Shown here in pieces: positions 43,644-52,964 of a DNA stretch of 57,420 nucleotides. Below the pieces are notes generated by a model, which was not told where the DNA came from, made no database searches, and saw nothing but the letters and a program-made list of their open reading frames with translations. Source of the stretch: an uncultured Prevotella sp. (lineage in GTDB: Bacteria > Bacteroidota > Bacteroidia > Bacteroidales > Bacteroidaceae); NCBI GenBank assembly GCA_900547005.1, contig URER01000010.1, forward strand, positions 1-57,420, read 5' to 3'. Made by a program: the position numbers and the translations under genes. Position 1 is the stretch's first letter. Each line of letters opens with the position of its first letter.

Positions 43644-43715
43644 TACCGTATTCAGAACTAAGTTCGTTTTTTGGCTCACCAGATAAATCCAGGGGACAAC
43701 CCATTTCGGTCGGAC

Positions 43716-43853
43716 AGTATAGTACTATGGCGCAATACTCGAGTAATTTGGGCGCAGTACTCGAGTAATTTGGGCGCAGTACTCAAGTAATTCCGGCCTG
43801 ATTACTCAAGTATTTTGGCTTCAGTACCGGAGTAATCAAGCCTTAAATACTCT
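43716..43853. repeat. 22/23-bp phased repeat element, copy 2
   Basis: TCGAGTAATTTGGGCGCAGT AC occurs twice in a row, followed by a 23-bp unit ending GATTAC, a 22-bp AGTATTTTGGC unit and a final 23-bp unit. This matches copy 1 (38091-38227) in length, order and phasing. It lies downstream of the DUF4405 gene. Confidence 0.8.
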
Positions 43854-43965
43854 GAGCATGACGTAAAGGTGTGCAAAGGTGCGGCATAATATTTAATAAA
43901 AGACTTCCCCTATATTTATCGGGTGAGCCCGTTTTTTGCCGGTTATCCTTAATTATATGTAAAAA

Positions 43966-44013
43966 AAACAACCGCACTTCTTGGAATTGTCGTTCCATAA
44001 AGTGCGGTTGTTT
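43966..44013 (-). terminator. Terminator of the fumarase gene
   Basis: AAACAACCGCACTT and AAGTGCGGTTGTTT form a 14-bp stem, with TGGAA/TTCCA pairing inside. The A-run at 43960-43968 gives a U-tract on the minus strand. Confidence 0.9.
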
Positions 44014-44031
44014 ATGTATATGGTCGTACTG

Positions 44032-45681
44032 TTACTTGGCGCACGGAGTCCACGGCTTCAACTGTTTGAAGAAGTCGTTGCCCTTGTCGTCTACGAGGAT
44101 GAAGGCGGGGAAATTCTCAACGGTGATTTTCCAAATAGCCTCCATACCCAGTTCGGGATATTCCACACACTCGATGCTCTTGATGCTGCTCTGCGACAGA
44201 ACGGCCGCCACGCCTCCGATAGTCCCGAGATAGAAACCTCCGTGCTTCTGACAAGCATTTGTTACCACGTCGCTGCGATTGCCTTTGGCTATCATCACGA
44301 GACTTGCACCGTGGTCTTGGAACTCATCTACGTATGGGTCCATGCGGTTGGCTGTGGTCGGTCCCATTGATCCGCAAGGATAACCCGCCGGAGTCTTCGC
44401 CGGACCGGCATATAAAATAGGATGATTCTTGAAGTAATCCGGCATCTCTTCGCCAGCATCCAGGCGAGCTTTCAGCTTAGCATGAGCGATGTCGCGAGCC
44501 ACGATGATGGTACCTTTCAGGTTCACGCGTGTGCTCACCGGATACTTTGTAAGTTCTGCGCGCACAGCATCGATACCCTTGTCAAGGTCGATTTCGATGC
44601 CCGTGGTGCCTTCGCCCGGGTTGCGCAATTCCTCTGGTATCAGTTCGGTTGGGTTGCAATCCATCTTCTCAAGCCATACACCGTCCTTGTTAATCTTCGC
44701 CTTGATGTTACGGTCGGCCGAGCAGCTCACGCCCATACCGATAGGGCAGCTCGCTCCGTGGCGCGGCAGACGAATCACGCGGATATCATGTGCCAAAGCC
44801 TTACCGCCGAACTGAGCGCCCAGTCCAATCTTGTGAGCCTCCTCAAGGAGCTTGTTTTCCAAGTCAATGTCGCGGAAAGCACGTCCTGTCTCGTCGCCCG
44901 TCGTAGGCAGATTGTCGTAGTATTTGATTGAGGCGAGCTTCACGGTGAGCAGGTTCTTCTCTGCCGATGTGCCGCCGATGACGAACGCGATGTGATAAGG
45001 AGGACAAGCGGCAGTGCCCAAGCTCTTCATCTTCTCAACGAGGAACGGCAGCAGTGTGCCTTCGTTCTGAATCGTAGCTTTTGTCATCGGATAGAAGTAT
45101 GTCTTGTTGGCAGAGCCACCGCCCTTTGCCACCATCACGAAACGATACTCCGCTCCCTCTACGGCCTCGATGTCAATCTGCGCCGGCAGGTTGCAGCGCG
45201 TGTTCACTTCGTCGTACATATTCAGCGGAGCGTTCTGCGAATAGCGCAGGTTGTCCTGTGTGAAAGTGTTGTAGACGCCGAGCGACAGAGCCTCCTCGTC
45301 CTCGAAACCTGTCCACACCTGCTGTCCCTTCTCGCCGTGTATGATTGCCGTACCCGTGTCCTGGCAGAACGGCAGCACGCCCTTGCACGCTGTTTCGGCG
45401 TTGCGCAGGAACTGCAATGCCACATATTTGTCGTTGTCCGAAGCCTCCGGGTCGGTCAGAATCTGTGCCACCTGCTCGTTGTGTGAGCGGCGCAGCATGA
45501 ACTCCACGTCGTGGAAAGCCTGCTGAGCGAGCAGCGTAAGAGCCTCTTTTGATACTTTCAGGATTTCGTGTCCCTCGAAATCCCCTGTCGAAACGCCCTC
45601 TTTCGTGAGCAGACGATATTCTGTGTCGTCCTTACCCACCTGAAACATCGGGGCGTACTTGAATTCCGGTGTTGTTGCCAT
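44032..45681 (-). CDS. Class I fumarate hydratase (iron-sulfur type)
   Basis: The 549-aa enzyme interconverts fumarate and malate in the reductive branch leading to succinate and propionate. It is the long, oxygen-sensitive [4Fe-4S] type: N-terminal domain with a cluster cysteine in GVLPFCQDTGTA (Cys106), further cysteines in HGASCPIGMGVSCSADR, and the C-terminal domain with AGPAKTPAGYPCGSMGPTTANRMD and KHGGFYLGTIGG. Length and order match FumA/FumB. Monocistronic; its start is 107 bp downstream of the 116-aa membrane gene. Confidence 0.94.
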   Translation of the reverse strand: MATTPEFKYAPMFQVGKDDTEYRLLTKEGVSTGDFEGHEILKVSKEALTLLAQQAFHDVEFMLRRSHNEQVAQILTDPEASDNDKYVALQFLRNAETACKGVLPFCQDTGTAIIHGEKGQQVWTGFEDEEALSLGVYNTFTQDNLRYSQNAPLNMYDEVNTRCNLPAQIDIEAVEGAEYRFVMVAKGGGSANKTYFYPMTKATIQNEGTLLPFLVEKMKSLGTAACPPYHIAFVIGGTSAEKNLLTVKLASIKYYDNLPTTGDETGRAFRDIDLENKLLEEAHKIGLGAQFGGKALAHDIRVIRLPRHGASCPIGMGVSCSADRNIKAKINKDGVWLEKMDCNPTELIPEELRNPGEGTTGIEIDLDKGIDAVRAELTKYPVSTRVNLKGTIIVARDIAHAKLKARLDAGEEMPDYFKNHPILYAGPAKTPAGYPCGSMGPTTANRMDPYVDEFQDHGASLVMIAKGNRSDVVTNACQKHGGFYLGTIGGVAAVLSQSSIKSIECVEYPELGMEAIWKITVENFPAFILVDDKGNDFFKQLKPWTPCAK

Positions 45682-45787
45682 AATATCTAATAATTGTTGT
45701 TAGTCAGACTTATGACTGCAAAGTTATACTTTTTATTCCAAAAAATACACCTTATTATAATAAAAAATGGTAAACAAACGACTTCAA

Positions 45788-46138
45788 TCAGTCGGTATGA
45801 AAATGCTTTTGTAGTATAGTGTTGAGCGAAGCAAAGAAAACGAGGCATATCAGCATGGGAACCATGTCGGAAAAGGACTGTTGGCGGTCGAAGACATTGG
45901 CAAAGCCGCGGATAATATCCTTGCCGCACGACAAAGCGACAGTGATTATTCCGGCAATGGTTACCGATGCCGTAGACAGCAGTGTGATGATGCGGTAGCG
46001 GAGTTCTTTGCGCCGTTTCTCTGCCTCGATACGCCTCATTGTCATGTAGGCGAAGTTCGACGGCAACTTGAACTGCCGTTCCTCTTCTATGGTTCCGATG
46101 GCTCTGCGCAGAGCCGTGTCCTTGTTGTCAGTCTTCAT
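45788..46138 (-). CDS. Small membrane protein of the ECF sigma operon (116 aa)
   Basis: The protein has a cytosolic charged N-terminus (~1-47, with KLPSNFAYMTMRRIEAEKRRKE) and two membrane segments (~50-70 and ~90-108). It overlaps the end of the sigma factor gene by 11 bp, so it is coupled to it. Such a position and a cytosolic N-terminus plus membrane anchor fit an anti-sigma-like partner, but no zinc-binding HxxxCxxC motif is present. Function inferred from position only. Confidence 0.65.
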   Translation of the reverse strand: MKTDNKDTALRRAIGTIEEERQFKLPSNFAYMTMRRIEAEKRRKELRYRIITLLSTASVTIAGIITVALSCGKDIIRGFANVFDRQQSFSDMVPMLICLVFFASLNTILQKHFHTD

Positions 46139-46667
46139 AGTTCTCTTTTATTAATAAGTACAGCTTTTTACGAATCCTGTGCAGCCGTGTTGCGATATTG
46201 TTTGGTTTCTGTCCTATGATTAGCGCGATGTCGTTAATATGTCGGTTGTCATAGTAGAACATCGTGATGAGAGCCTGCTCCTCGGGCTTCAGCATCTTTA
46301 CGGCCCGTTGCAGTTGCCGGGTGCGTTGCTCGTCGGCGAGTGTTTCATCGATGTCGGAGTCGCGGACATTCGTATTTTCGTTTATCTCCACGTATTTAAT
46401 CTTACGTTGTCGCAGATAGCTTAAGGCCCTGCGGTAGGCAATGCTGCACAGCCATGTGGAGAATTTGGAGCGTCCGCGAAACTCGCAGAGGTGGTCGAAG
46501 GCACTCACGAAAGCATCCTGAACAATCTCCTCGGCATCCTCGCGACTTGACACCAGCCGCATGACCAGTGCCAATGTCTCGTCGCCATAGCGTTCGATGA
46601 AGTAGCCGTAGTCCTCGTCGTGGCCGTCGAGAATACGCTCTATCAGTATGCTTTCGTCCGTCCTCAT
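46128..46667 (-). CDS. ECF-type RNA polymerase sigma factor
   Basis: The 179-aa protein has sigma region 2 (YGDETLALVMRLVSSREDAEEIVQDAFVSAFDHLCEFRGRSKFSTWLCSIAYRRALSYLRQ) and region 4 (LKPEEQALITMFYYDNRHINDIALIIGQKPNNIATRLHRIRKKLYLLI), separated by a short linker. It is middle gene of a three-gene operon with an upstream DUF6249-type membrane protein (9 bp gap) and a downstream membrane protein. The regulon is unknown. No conventional anti-sigma gene is adjacent. Confidence 0.93.
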   Translation of the reverse strand: MRTDESILIERILDGHDEDYGYFIERYGDETLALVMRLVSSREDAEEIVQDAFVSAFDHLCEFRGRSKFSTWLCSIAYRRALSYLRQRKIKYVEINENTNVRDSDIDETLADEQRTRQLQRAVKMLKPEEQALITMFYYDNRHINDIALIIGQKPNNIATRLHRIRKKLYLLIKENYED

Positions 46668-46676
46668 TCCCCTTTG

Positions 46677-47123
46677 TTATACCTCGGTGTTTGTTTCCTG
46701 AACATTTTCTTTGTCCTTACGTTCCGTATTTCGCTCGATGAAATAGGAAATGACAAGTGCCAAACCGCCGAACAAGCAGACACATGAGGTCTGAAGAACT
46801 GAGTTAAGGTCGCGTGTAACTCTCTCTCCGCCATCAGTATTAATCCATGAAGCCTGCAATGCCAACGTGGTAAGCTTGCCGATGAGCAGTCCCAAGCCGA
46901 TGCCAAGAGCCAGCAAGCCACATCGCAGCGAAAGGAACTTGTTGCGGATGCGTGTGTTGAAACTCGGCAAGTTGAGGTTCAGACCAGAGAGATTCACGTC
47001 TTTAATCTCTTCTATCTTGTCTAAGATTTTGAGTCGTTCTCCGCGTCGCACGAAGAGTTCGAATACTTTGTAGACTGTGCTGAAGATGATAAGCACTACG
47101 AGTGGTGATACAATCCAATTCAT
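46677..47123 (-). CDS. DUF6249-type membrane protein upstream of the sigma factor
   Basis: The 148-aa protein has three hydrophobic segments (~5-22, ~66-88, ~108-130) separated by a charged loop (VRRGERLKILDKIEEIKDVNLSGLNLNLP). Its C-terminus is highly charged (ERNTERKDKENVQETNTEV). The pattern matches DUF6249 proteins that commonly precede ECF sigma genes in Bacteroidales. Possibly part of the signal-input machinery; inferred from position. Confidence 0.7.
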   Translation of the reverse strand: MNWIVSPLVVLIIFSTVYKVFELFVRRGERLKILDKIEEIKDVNLSGLNLNLPSFNTRIRNKFLSLRCGLLALGIGLGLLIGKLTTLALQASWINTDGGERVTRDLNSVLQTSCVCLFGGLALVISYFIERNTERKDKENVQETNTEV

Positions 47124-47207
47124 AATTATTGTGTTTTAAATGATTAATAATACTTTTGTTCTATATTCTTAGACGCTTGTTTGTCGGGAACATTACAAGA
47201 AAGAATA

Positions 47208-47247
47208 AAAAAAACTGCGCTTAGATGGCATAAAACTCTAAGCGCAG
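47208..47247 (-). terminator. Terminator of the M16 peptidase gene
   Basis: CTGCGCTTAGA (47215-47225) pairs with TCTAAGCGCAG (47237-47247); the A-run at 47208-47214 gives a U-tract on the minus strand. Confidence 0.85.
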
Positions 47248-47317
47248 CATTTTATTTCAATGTTACCATGACGTTATCCGTTTCTTTCATAGTCATGGTA
47301 ATGAATGTTTTGTTTTT

Positions 47318-50218
47318 TTAGTATCCGAAAATCTCCTCCGTCGTGAGTCTCTTTATCGGACCAATCTTTCCGAGAGCCTCCATGTCGAGTTCTTTTTCAT
47401 CGCCGAGAATGATGTAACGGTAGGGCTTGTTTGCCATGGCGTCCTGCTCGAACTTCACGATGTCGCTGAGCTTAACGGACGGCAGCGCATTGTAAATCTT
47501 CTCGTTTATGTCGTAGTCTATGCCGCGACGCTTTGCGCTCATATATGCGTTCAGGATTCCGAAACGCAGTGTGCGCTGGCTTTGCAGGCTCTTCGCGAGA
47601 CTCTGTTTCGCTATGTCGAATGCAGCCTGCGACTGTGGGATGGTATCGATGATATTGTTGAACACCTTGATGCAGTCCATCATCTTGTCGTTCTGCGATA
47701 TTATATAGGTGTAGAAATCTTCTGGATGATTCTTGCGCCACGGCTCGTTGTAGTACGCAGCGGCACTGTATGCCAGTCCGCGAGCCTCACGCAGCTCCTG
47801 GAACACCACGGTATTCATACCGCCGCCGAAGTATTGGTTGAACATTGCCTTTACCGGTGCCTCCTCGGGATTCCATTGGCGGTTTTCGTTATGATACTGA
47901 ATCATGTATATGTTCTTGGCATCGTATGGCGCGATGTAGACCTCGTTCGACGGTGTCTGCTGCTCGGTATATTCCTTTCCTGCCGGAGCCGGTACGAGTT
48001 TCTTCGCCGTCTTGTGCTCCTTTGTGATGAGTGCGGCAAGCTGCTTTTCCGTGTACGGACCGTAATACATCACCGTATGCTCCATGCCTGCGAGCTGTTT
48101 CAGCATATCCGGCAGCATCTGCGGGTCGGCATCGCGCAACTCTTTCTCGCTCAGAATATTGCGGTATTGGTTGTACGGACCGTACATACCATACTGTATG
48201 AGCATTGAGAAGTTCCGGTTTTGGTTTGTCTTGTCGTCAGCGCGTCCCTTCATTGTAAGGTCAACGAACTTGCTGTATGACTCCTTGTCGCCCTTGGCGT
48301 TCTTCATGAAGTCCTCGAGCAGAGCGAGAGCCTTTGGCAGATTCTCGTTCAGACCGCTGAGGTTCACCGTCATCGCGTCGGAGGATACATTGATGGAATA
48401 ATTGCAGGCCAGTTTATAGAACTCTTCTTTTATTTCCGCCGATGTCTTCTTGTCGGTGCCTATATAATAAAGGTATGACGGAACGAGGTCGAGACCCTTC
48501 TGTGCTTCCGTGCCGAAGTTGTAGTAGAACGAGAGATTGAACAGCCCGTCCTCGTCGTTGTGCTTATAGAGCAGGGGCAGATTCTTTATCTTTGATATGG
48601 CCATGTCTTTCTTGAAGTCAATGAACCTCGGCTGTATTTCCTCAGTCTTTGAACTCATAATTTCCTCAAGAAACTTACTGCTCATGTCGCGGTTGGTGGG
48701 TATCGGGGTGATGGCCGGCTTGTCAATCTTATGGATTGTGCTGTCGTTGCCAATCTTCTTGTAAACACATACGAAGTTGTCGTTCAGGTATTTGTTAGCG
48801 AAGTCCACAATCTGCTGCTTGGTCATGCCACTTCTGCGGTCGTACTGGGCTACCACGTCTTCCCATCTCTTGCCGTTTATGAATGCGTCAACGAATGCGT
48901 CGGCGCGGTATTCATTGCTCTTCAGTCCTTTGTAGTGGTTCAGCTTCATGTTGTTGATTACCGCCGGAAGGAGGTCGTCTGAGAACTCTCCGCGCTTCAG
49001 TTTTCCTATCTCGCCGAGGATAAGCGCGCGCAGTTCCTCAAGGCTTTGGTTGTCTTTGGGCATTCCGTTTATCATCAGACCGGAGTAATCGTTCAGTCCA
49101 TAGTAGAACGCGCTCACTCCCTGTGCAAGCATCTTCTGCTCCAGATTCACCTCGAACAGTCCGGCTTTGCCGTTCGCAAGCATATAAGAGATGACCTCTA
49201 ATGTGTCCGACTGCAAATCGGACGCTCCGTTAAAACGCCACGCCATCATTATGTTCTCAGCCTCTTGTCCTACAACAGTGGTGTCCTTGATTTCCGTTAT
49301 AGGCTTCAATGCCGGATATTCCGGCCGTGAGAGATTCTTGTTTGGCTGCCATGAGCCGAAATACTTGTCGATTAGGGCTATTACCGCGTCCGGATTGAAG
49401 TCGCCCGCCATACAGATGGCAACGTTGTTCGGAACATAATAGCGGTTGAAATAGTTCTTGATGTTCGTTATCGACGGGTTCTTGAGGTGTTCCTGCGTGC
49501 CGATTGTGGTCTGCGTGCCGTACGGATGGCCGGGCATCGCGAGCGCGAACAGCGCGTTGTATGCCTTTCTGTTGTCCTTTGCAAGACCGATGTTGAATTC
49601 CTCGTAGACAGCCTCAAGCTCTGTATGGAAACCGCGAATCACCATATTCCGGAAGCGGTCGGACTCCACCTTCAGCCAGTTCTCAACCTCGTTCGAAGGT
49701 ATGTCCTCCGTGTAGCAGGTTACGTCGTTGCTCGTATAGGCATTGGAACCTTCCGCTCCTATAGATGCCATCAGCTTGTCATACTCGTTCGGGATGAAGT
49801 ATTGGGCAGCAATCTGCGATATACTGTCTATCTCGTGATACGCCTGCTTGCGCTCTTGCGGGTCGGTCAGCTTGCGATACTTCTCATATCTCGCCTCGAT
49901 GTCATCGAGAAGCGGTTTCTCTTTGGCGTAGTCGGAAGTGCCGAAGTGGGTCGTTCCCTTGAACATGATGTGCTCAAGATAGTGTGCCAGGCCCGTTGTC
50001 TCTGCCGGGTCGTTGCGGCTACCGGTGCGTACGGCAATGTATGTCTGTATGCGTGGCGCGTCATTGTTCACCGAGAGGTAAACCTTCAGTCCGTTGTCGA
50101 GCGTATAGATACGCGTTTTCATCAGGTCGCCCTCTACGGTCTGATACTTGTAATCTTTTGCTCCCGCACTTATTCCGAGTGTGACGAGGAGCGTTGTGAT
50201 AAATAATTTTAGTCTCAT
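47318..50218 (-). CDS. M16 family zinc metallopeptidase (insulinase/pitrilysin type), exported
   Basis: The 966-aa protein has a signal peptide (MRLKLFITTLLVTLGISAGA) and the two-lobed M16 layout. The first M16 domain (~35-230) has the inverted zinc motif HYLEH (His79, Glu82, His83) and a third ligand near Glu206 (ELEAVYEEF). Further M16_C domains lie at ~235-420 and ~700-890; the second, inactive copy lacks HxxEH. A conserved RxxxY substrate region is seen as ARGLAYSAAAYY. It degrades peptides in the periplasm, with no known specific substrate. It follows the DUF4954 gene after ~170 bp of low-complexity DNA. Confidence 0.9.
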   Translation of the reverse strand: MRLKLFITTLLVTLGISAGAKDYKYQTVEGDLMKTRIYTLDNGLKVYLSVNNDAPRIQTYIAVRTGSRNDPAETTGLAHYLEHIMFKGTTHFGTSDYAKEKPLLDDIEARYEKYRKLTDPQERKQAYHEIDSISQIAAQYFIPNEYDKLMASIGAEGSNAYTSNDVTCYTEDIPSNEVENWLKVESDRFRNMVIRGFHTELEAVYEEFNIGLAKDNRKAYNALFALAMPGHPYGTQTTIGTQEHLKNPSITNIKNYFNRYYVPNNVAICMAGDFNPDAVIALIDKYFGSWQPNKNLSRPEYPALKPITEIKDTTVVGQEAENIMMAWRFNGASDLQSDTLEVISYMLANGKAGLFEVNLEQKMLAQGVSAFYYGLNDYSGLMINGMPKDNQSLEELRALILGEIGKLKRGEFSDDLLPAVINNMKLNHYKGLKSNEYRADAFVDAFINGKRWEDVVAQYDRRSGMTKQQIVDFANKYLNDNFVCVYKKIGNDSTIHKIDKPAITPIPTNRDMSSKFLEEIMSSKTEEIQPRFIDFKKDMAISKIKNLPLLYKHNDEDGLFNLSFYYNFGTEAQKGLDLVPSYLYYIGTDKKTSAEIKEEFYKLACNYSINVSSDAMTVNLSGLNENLPKALALLEDFMKNAKGDKESYSKFVDLTMKGRADDKTNQNRNFSMLIQYGMYGPYNQYRNILSEKELRDADPQMLPDMLKQLAGMEHTVMYYGPYTEKQLAALITKEHKTAKKLVPAPAGKEYTEQQTPSNEVYIAPYDAKNIYMIQYHNENRQWNPEEAPVKAMFNQYFGGGMNTVVFQELREARGLAYSAAAYYNEPWRKNHPEDFYTYIISQNDKMMDCIKVFNNIIDTIPQSQAAFDIAKQSLAKSLQSQRTLRFGILNAYMSAKRRGIDYDINEKIYNALPSVKLSDIVKFEQDAMANKPYRYIILGDEKELDMEALGKIGPIKRLTTEEIFGY

Positions 50219-50235
50219 TGTTTTATTGTTGTTAT

Positions 50236-50385
50236 TTGTTGTTGGGAGTTATATGGGGGGTATATGGAGTATAGGGAGTTATATGGGGAGTAATATGAAG
50301 TTATTGGGGCTATAGGGAGTAATGGTAATAGGATTCTTCGTTCTTCCCTCTTCGTTCTTCACTTCCTCTCTTCCCTCTTCGTTCT
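50236..50385. repeat. Low-complexity tract between the M16 and DUF4954 genes
   Basis: Two kinds of local repeats: GGGAGTTATATGGGG-type units (50248-50320) and TTCCCTCTTCGTTCTTC units occurring three times (50339-50400). They contain no stem-loop terminator. The tract separates the two minus-strand genes and overlaps the 3' end of the DUF4954 gene by a few bases. Confidence 0.55.
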
Positions 50386-52251
50386 TCATTTCCTCTCTGT
50401 CATGTCCTCTTTTAATTGTTTTATAAAGTTGTCGTACACGTCTTGCTCGATATCGCCCATTTGGAATTCCTTTTCGGCGTCTGCCATGATGCCTTCGGCC
50501 CATTCCTCGCGTGCCTCATCGTAGTCGGCGAGGATTGTCCGGCAGTCCTGCTCGGTTATTTCGGCAATGTCGTAGTAGTCGGTTATCATCGCCGTAGCCC
50601 ATGCCTGCTGCCATGCCTCGTACTGCTCGTGGCATGAGTTGAGCCTATCCGTAACGTCCTGGACGCTTTCCATGTCGCCGTTGCGTATGTCGTCGGCCAG
50701 CCGTTCTTCCTCAGACAATGGCAGAAGCAGGCCTGACAGGTCGCTCCATTCGCCAGTTCCAATGACCGCTTTTGCGCTTGTTGACGGCTCATTGTCGCTT
50801 TCCGCAGGCGCAATGGTGTCGATTACGGAACCCATATACAGCCGTAGGGCCATATCATACAGTTCGATTCCCTTCACAACCGACTTGTTGCTGATGGTGA
50901 AATTATTGAACTCGCAACACATATCCTCATTTGTCATGCCCTTGCGAAGGCTTTCCAAAAGTTCTTTTCCTTTCAGAATCTCCGCCACGGTGAACGGATT
51001 AAGCCATTTGAAGTTGACCGCACTCTTCTTCGCCTCGACCGAACGCTTGTCGCGGCGCACCCACTTGCGGATGTCGCGATAAAGTCCCACGGTCATGAGA
51101 TTGCGTCCGGGAACGAGCCGGGTGTTGCGTCCGTCGCCGAAAACATACGAGAACGGCAGTGCCGTAGTGTCGGGATGGTTGGCTATCTTGCCCATGCACA
51201 TCGAGAAAGAACCAATCTGTGCCGGCATGAGAATGTGCGCGCCACTGGCCGTTTTAGAGCCGCGCTCCAAGCAGCCGTAGTGCATCGGTCCCATCTTATA
51301 GGCGTGGTTGGAGAAGTTTGTGGCCGAGCCGGCATTGTAGAACGAGTACATTCCGCCTATGAGCAGCGAACTCTTATGATGCGAAGCTGTGAAAGGACCG
51401 CAGAAAGCGGCGCACGCCTCGCCATTGCTGAGATGTGAGTTGGCGAAGAACACGCTGCTCGACGCGCTGAAACCGTTGCTGATGGTGCACGCCTCGCCCA
51501 CGAAACAGTCTTGCAATTTCACGCCGTCCACCACCGATGAGCCGTTGGTAATGATGCTGTTCTCGCATATCACGTCGGTGCCGATATATACGCTGGCGTC
51601 CGTCGAACTGACTATTGTGCAGTCGCTGAGCCTCGACGCGCCGTTTATCTCGCACTCGTCCTGTATTATCGTGTTTGTGATGTCCGTTGTGTTCACTATC
51701 TTCACGTTGTTGCCGATGGTGCCGCGTTCGTTGCGTGAGTATTCCATCTCCTCGCGTATGAGTCGTCTCAGCGTTTCGCGGATGGTCTTCTCTTCGCTGT
51801 GTTTCACCATGAATGCCGCGAGAGGAGCTGTCAGCCCGCTGAAGATGACAAGGTTTCCGTCGCCTGCCTCGTTCAATACAGACACTAAATTGTCCTCACC
51901 GAAGGTCGCACCCTCGGAGGTCTCGATTCTTCCCACGCCGCTAATCAGGCAGTTGTCGCCGATGGAATACTCGTTGATGTAGTTGCCGATGTTCTCTATC
52001 AGGCAGTTGTTGCCTATGCTCACGTTGCGCAGCGTAGCGTTATACACTCCGAAATTCTTATAGAATCCCGGGCTTATCTCTGCCATTCCGTCTACGTTTC
52101 CCAGCCTGATGCGCCCGTAGAACTCCACGTTGCGGTAGTTCCCTGCCACGAATCCCTCGGCCGTTTCCACGTCGTCCCAGTTCTCTGCCTTGCAGCCGTT
52201 GCCCTCGAGAGCGGCAATCTCATTGTCTGTCAGATATCTGTAGTCTGTCAT
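50386..52251 (-). CDS. DUF4954 family left-handed beta-helix protein
   Basis: The 621-aa cytosolic protein begins MTDYRYLTDNEIAALEGNGC and contains a long hexapeptide-repeat region (~60-270, e.g. GNNCLIENIGNYINEYSIGDNCLISGVG), which forms a left-handed parallel beta-helix as in sugar-nucleotide acyl/uridylyltransferases. It continues with a conserved FANSHLSNGEACAAFCGPFTASHHKSSLLIGG block and helical C-terminus (~450-621). This matches DUF4954, common in Bacteroidetes. A role as an acetyl- or nucleotidyl-transferase is often suggested but not proven. Third gene in the hflX-queC-DUF4954 series (40 bp after queC). Confidence 0.85.
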   Translation of the reverse strand: MTDYRYLTDNEIAALEGNGCKAENWDDVETAEGFVAGNYRNVEFYGRIRLGNVDGMAEISPGFYKNFGVYNATLRNVSIGNNCLIENIGNYINEYSIGDNCLISGVGRIETSEGATFGEDNLVSVLNEAGDGNLVIFSGLTAPLAAFMVKHSEEKTIRETLRRLIREEMEYSRNERGTIGNNVKIVNTTDITNTIIQDECEINGASRLSDCTIVSSTDASVYIGTDVICENSIITNGSSVVDGVKLQDCFVGEACTISNGFSASSSVFFANSHLSNGEACAAFCGPFTASHHKSSLLIGGMYSFYNAGSATNFSNHAYKMGPMHYGCLERGSKTASGAHILMPAQIGSFSMCMGKIANHPDTTALPFSYVFGDGRNTRLVPGRNLMTVGLYRDIRKWVRRDKRSVEAKKSAVNFKWLNPFTVAEILKGKELLESLRKGMTNEDMCCEFNNFTISNKSVVKGIELYDMALRLYMGSVIDTIAPAESDNEPSTSAKAVIGTGEWSDLSGLLLPLSEEERLADDIRNGDMESVQDVTDRLNSCHEQYEAWQQAWATAMITDYYDIAEITEQDCRTILADYDEAREEWAEGIMADAEKEFQMGDIEQDVYDNFIKQLKEDMTERK

Positions 52252-52291
52252 AATTTCTAATTTCAGGGTCGTTTCTTTATGTGAGTAATAG

Positions 52292-52951
52292 TCATTGCTC
52301 CTCGTATTCGGTCGTGTCTTCTATCCCCGCATTGCGCAAGGCTTCTTTTCTTTCGACGCACGTTCCGCATTTTCCGCAGTGTTTCTCTCCGCCTTTGTAG
52401 CACGAGTATGTCTTGGAATAATCTATTCCGAGCCTTTTGCCGATTAAGGCGATGTCGGTTTTGCTTATGTCTGTAAACGGAGCGTCAATGCTTATATGTT
52501 CGTATGTTCCGGCTTCCATAGCCTTTCCCATTGCCGCAATGAAATTTTCCCGGCAGTCCGGATATATTGCATGATCCCCGTTATGGTTGGCTATCAGCAC
52601 ACGGTCGAGTCCTCTACTCTCGGCTATGCCGCAGGCGACTGCCAGCATGATGCCGTTCCGGAACGGTACGACCGTCGATTTCATGTTCTCCGCTGTGTAA
52701 TGGCCTTCCGGTATTGCGTCGGCTCCCTGTAGCAGTGAACTCTTGAAGTAGTCATGGATAAAGGAAAGTGGGATTACGATATGCTCGATGCCGAGTGATT
52801 TGCAGTGATATGCTGCGTATTCTGTTTCCCTTCTGTTATGGTTGCTTCCATAATCGAATGTAACCGCAAGGGATATCTGCTCCTTGCGGTAGTGCAGGAG
52901 GGTAATGCTGTCCATTCCCCCTGATACGATGATAAGGCTGTTCTTCTCCAT
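52292..52951 (-). CDS. queC: 7-cyano-7-deazaguanine synthase
   Basis: The 219-aa enzyme makes preQ0 from 7-carboxy-7-deazaguanine in queuosine synthesis. Evidence: PP-loop SGGMDSITLL (10-19), FDYGSNHNRRE, VPFRNGIML, and the zinc-binding cysteines Cys184, Cys192, Cys195 and Cys198 (CYKGGEKHCGKCGTC). Length is typical. It lies 13 bp after hflX on the same strand, so probably cotranscribed. No other queuosine genes are nearby. Confidence 0.93.
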   Translation of the reverse strand: MEKNSLIIVSGGMDSITLLHYRKEQISLAVTFDYGSNHNRRETEYAAYHCKSLGIEHIVIPLSFIHDYFKSSLLQGADAIPEGHYTAENMKSTVVPFRNGIMLAVACGIAESRGLDRVLIANHNGDHAIYPDCRENFIAAMGKAMEAGTYEHISIDAPFTDISKTDIALIGKRLGIDYSKTYSCYKGGEKHCGKCGTCVERKEALRNAGIEDTTEYEEQ

Positions 52952-52964
52952 CAGCTTATGTCTT

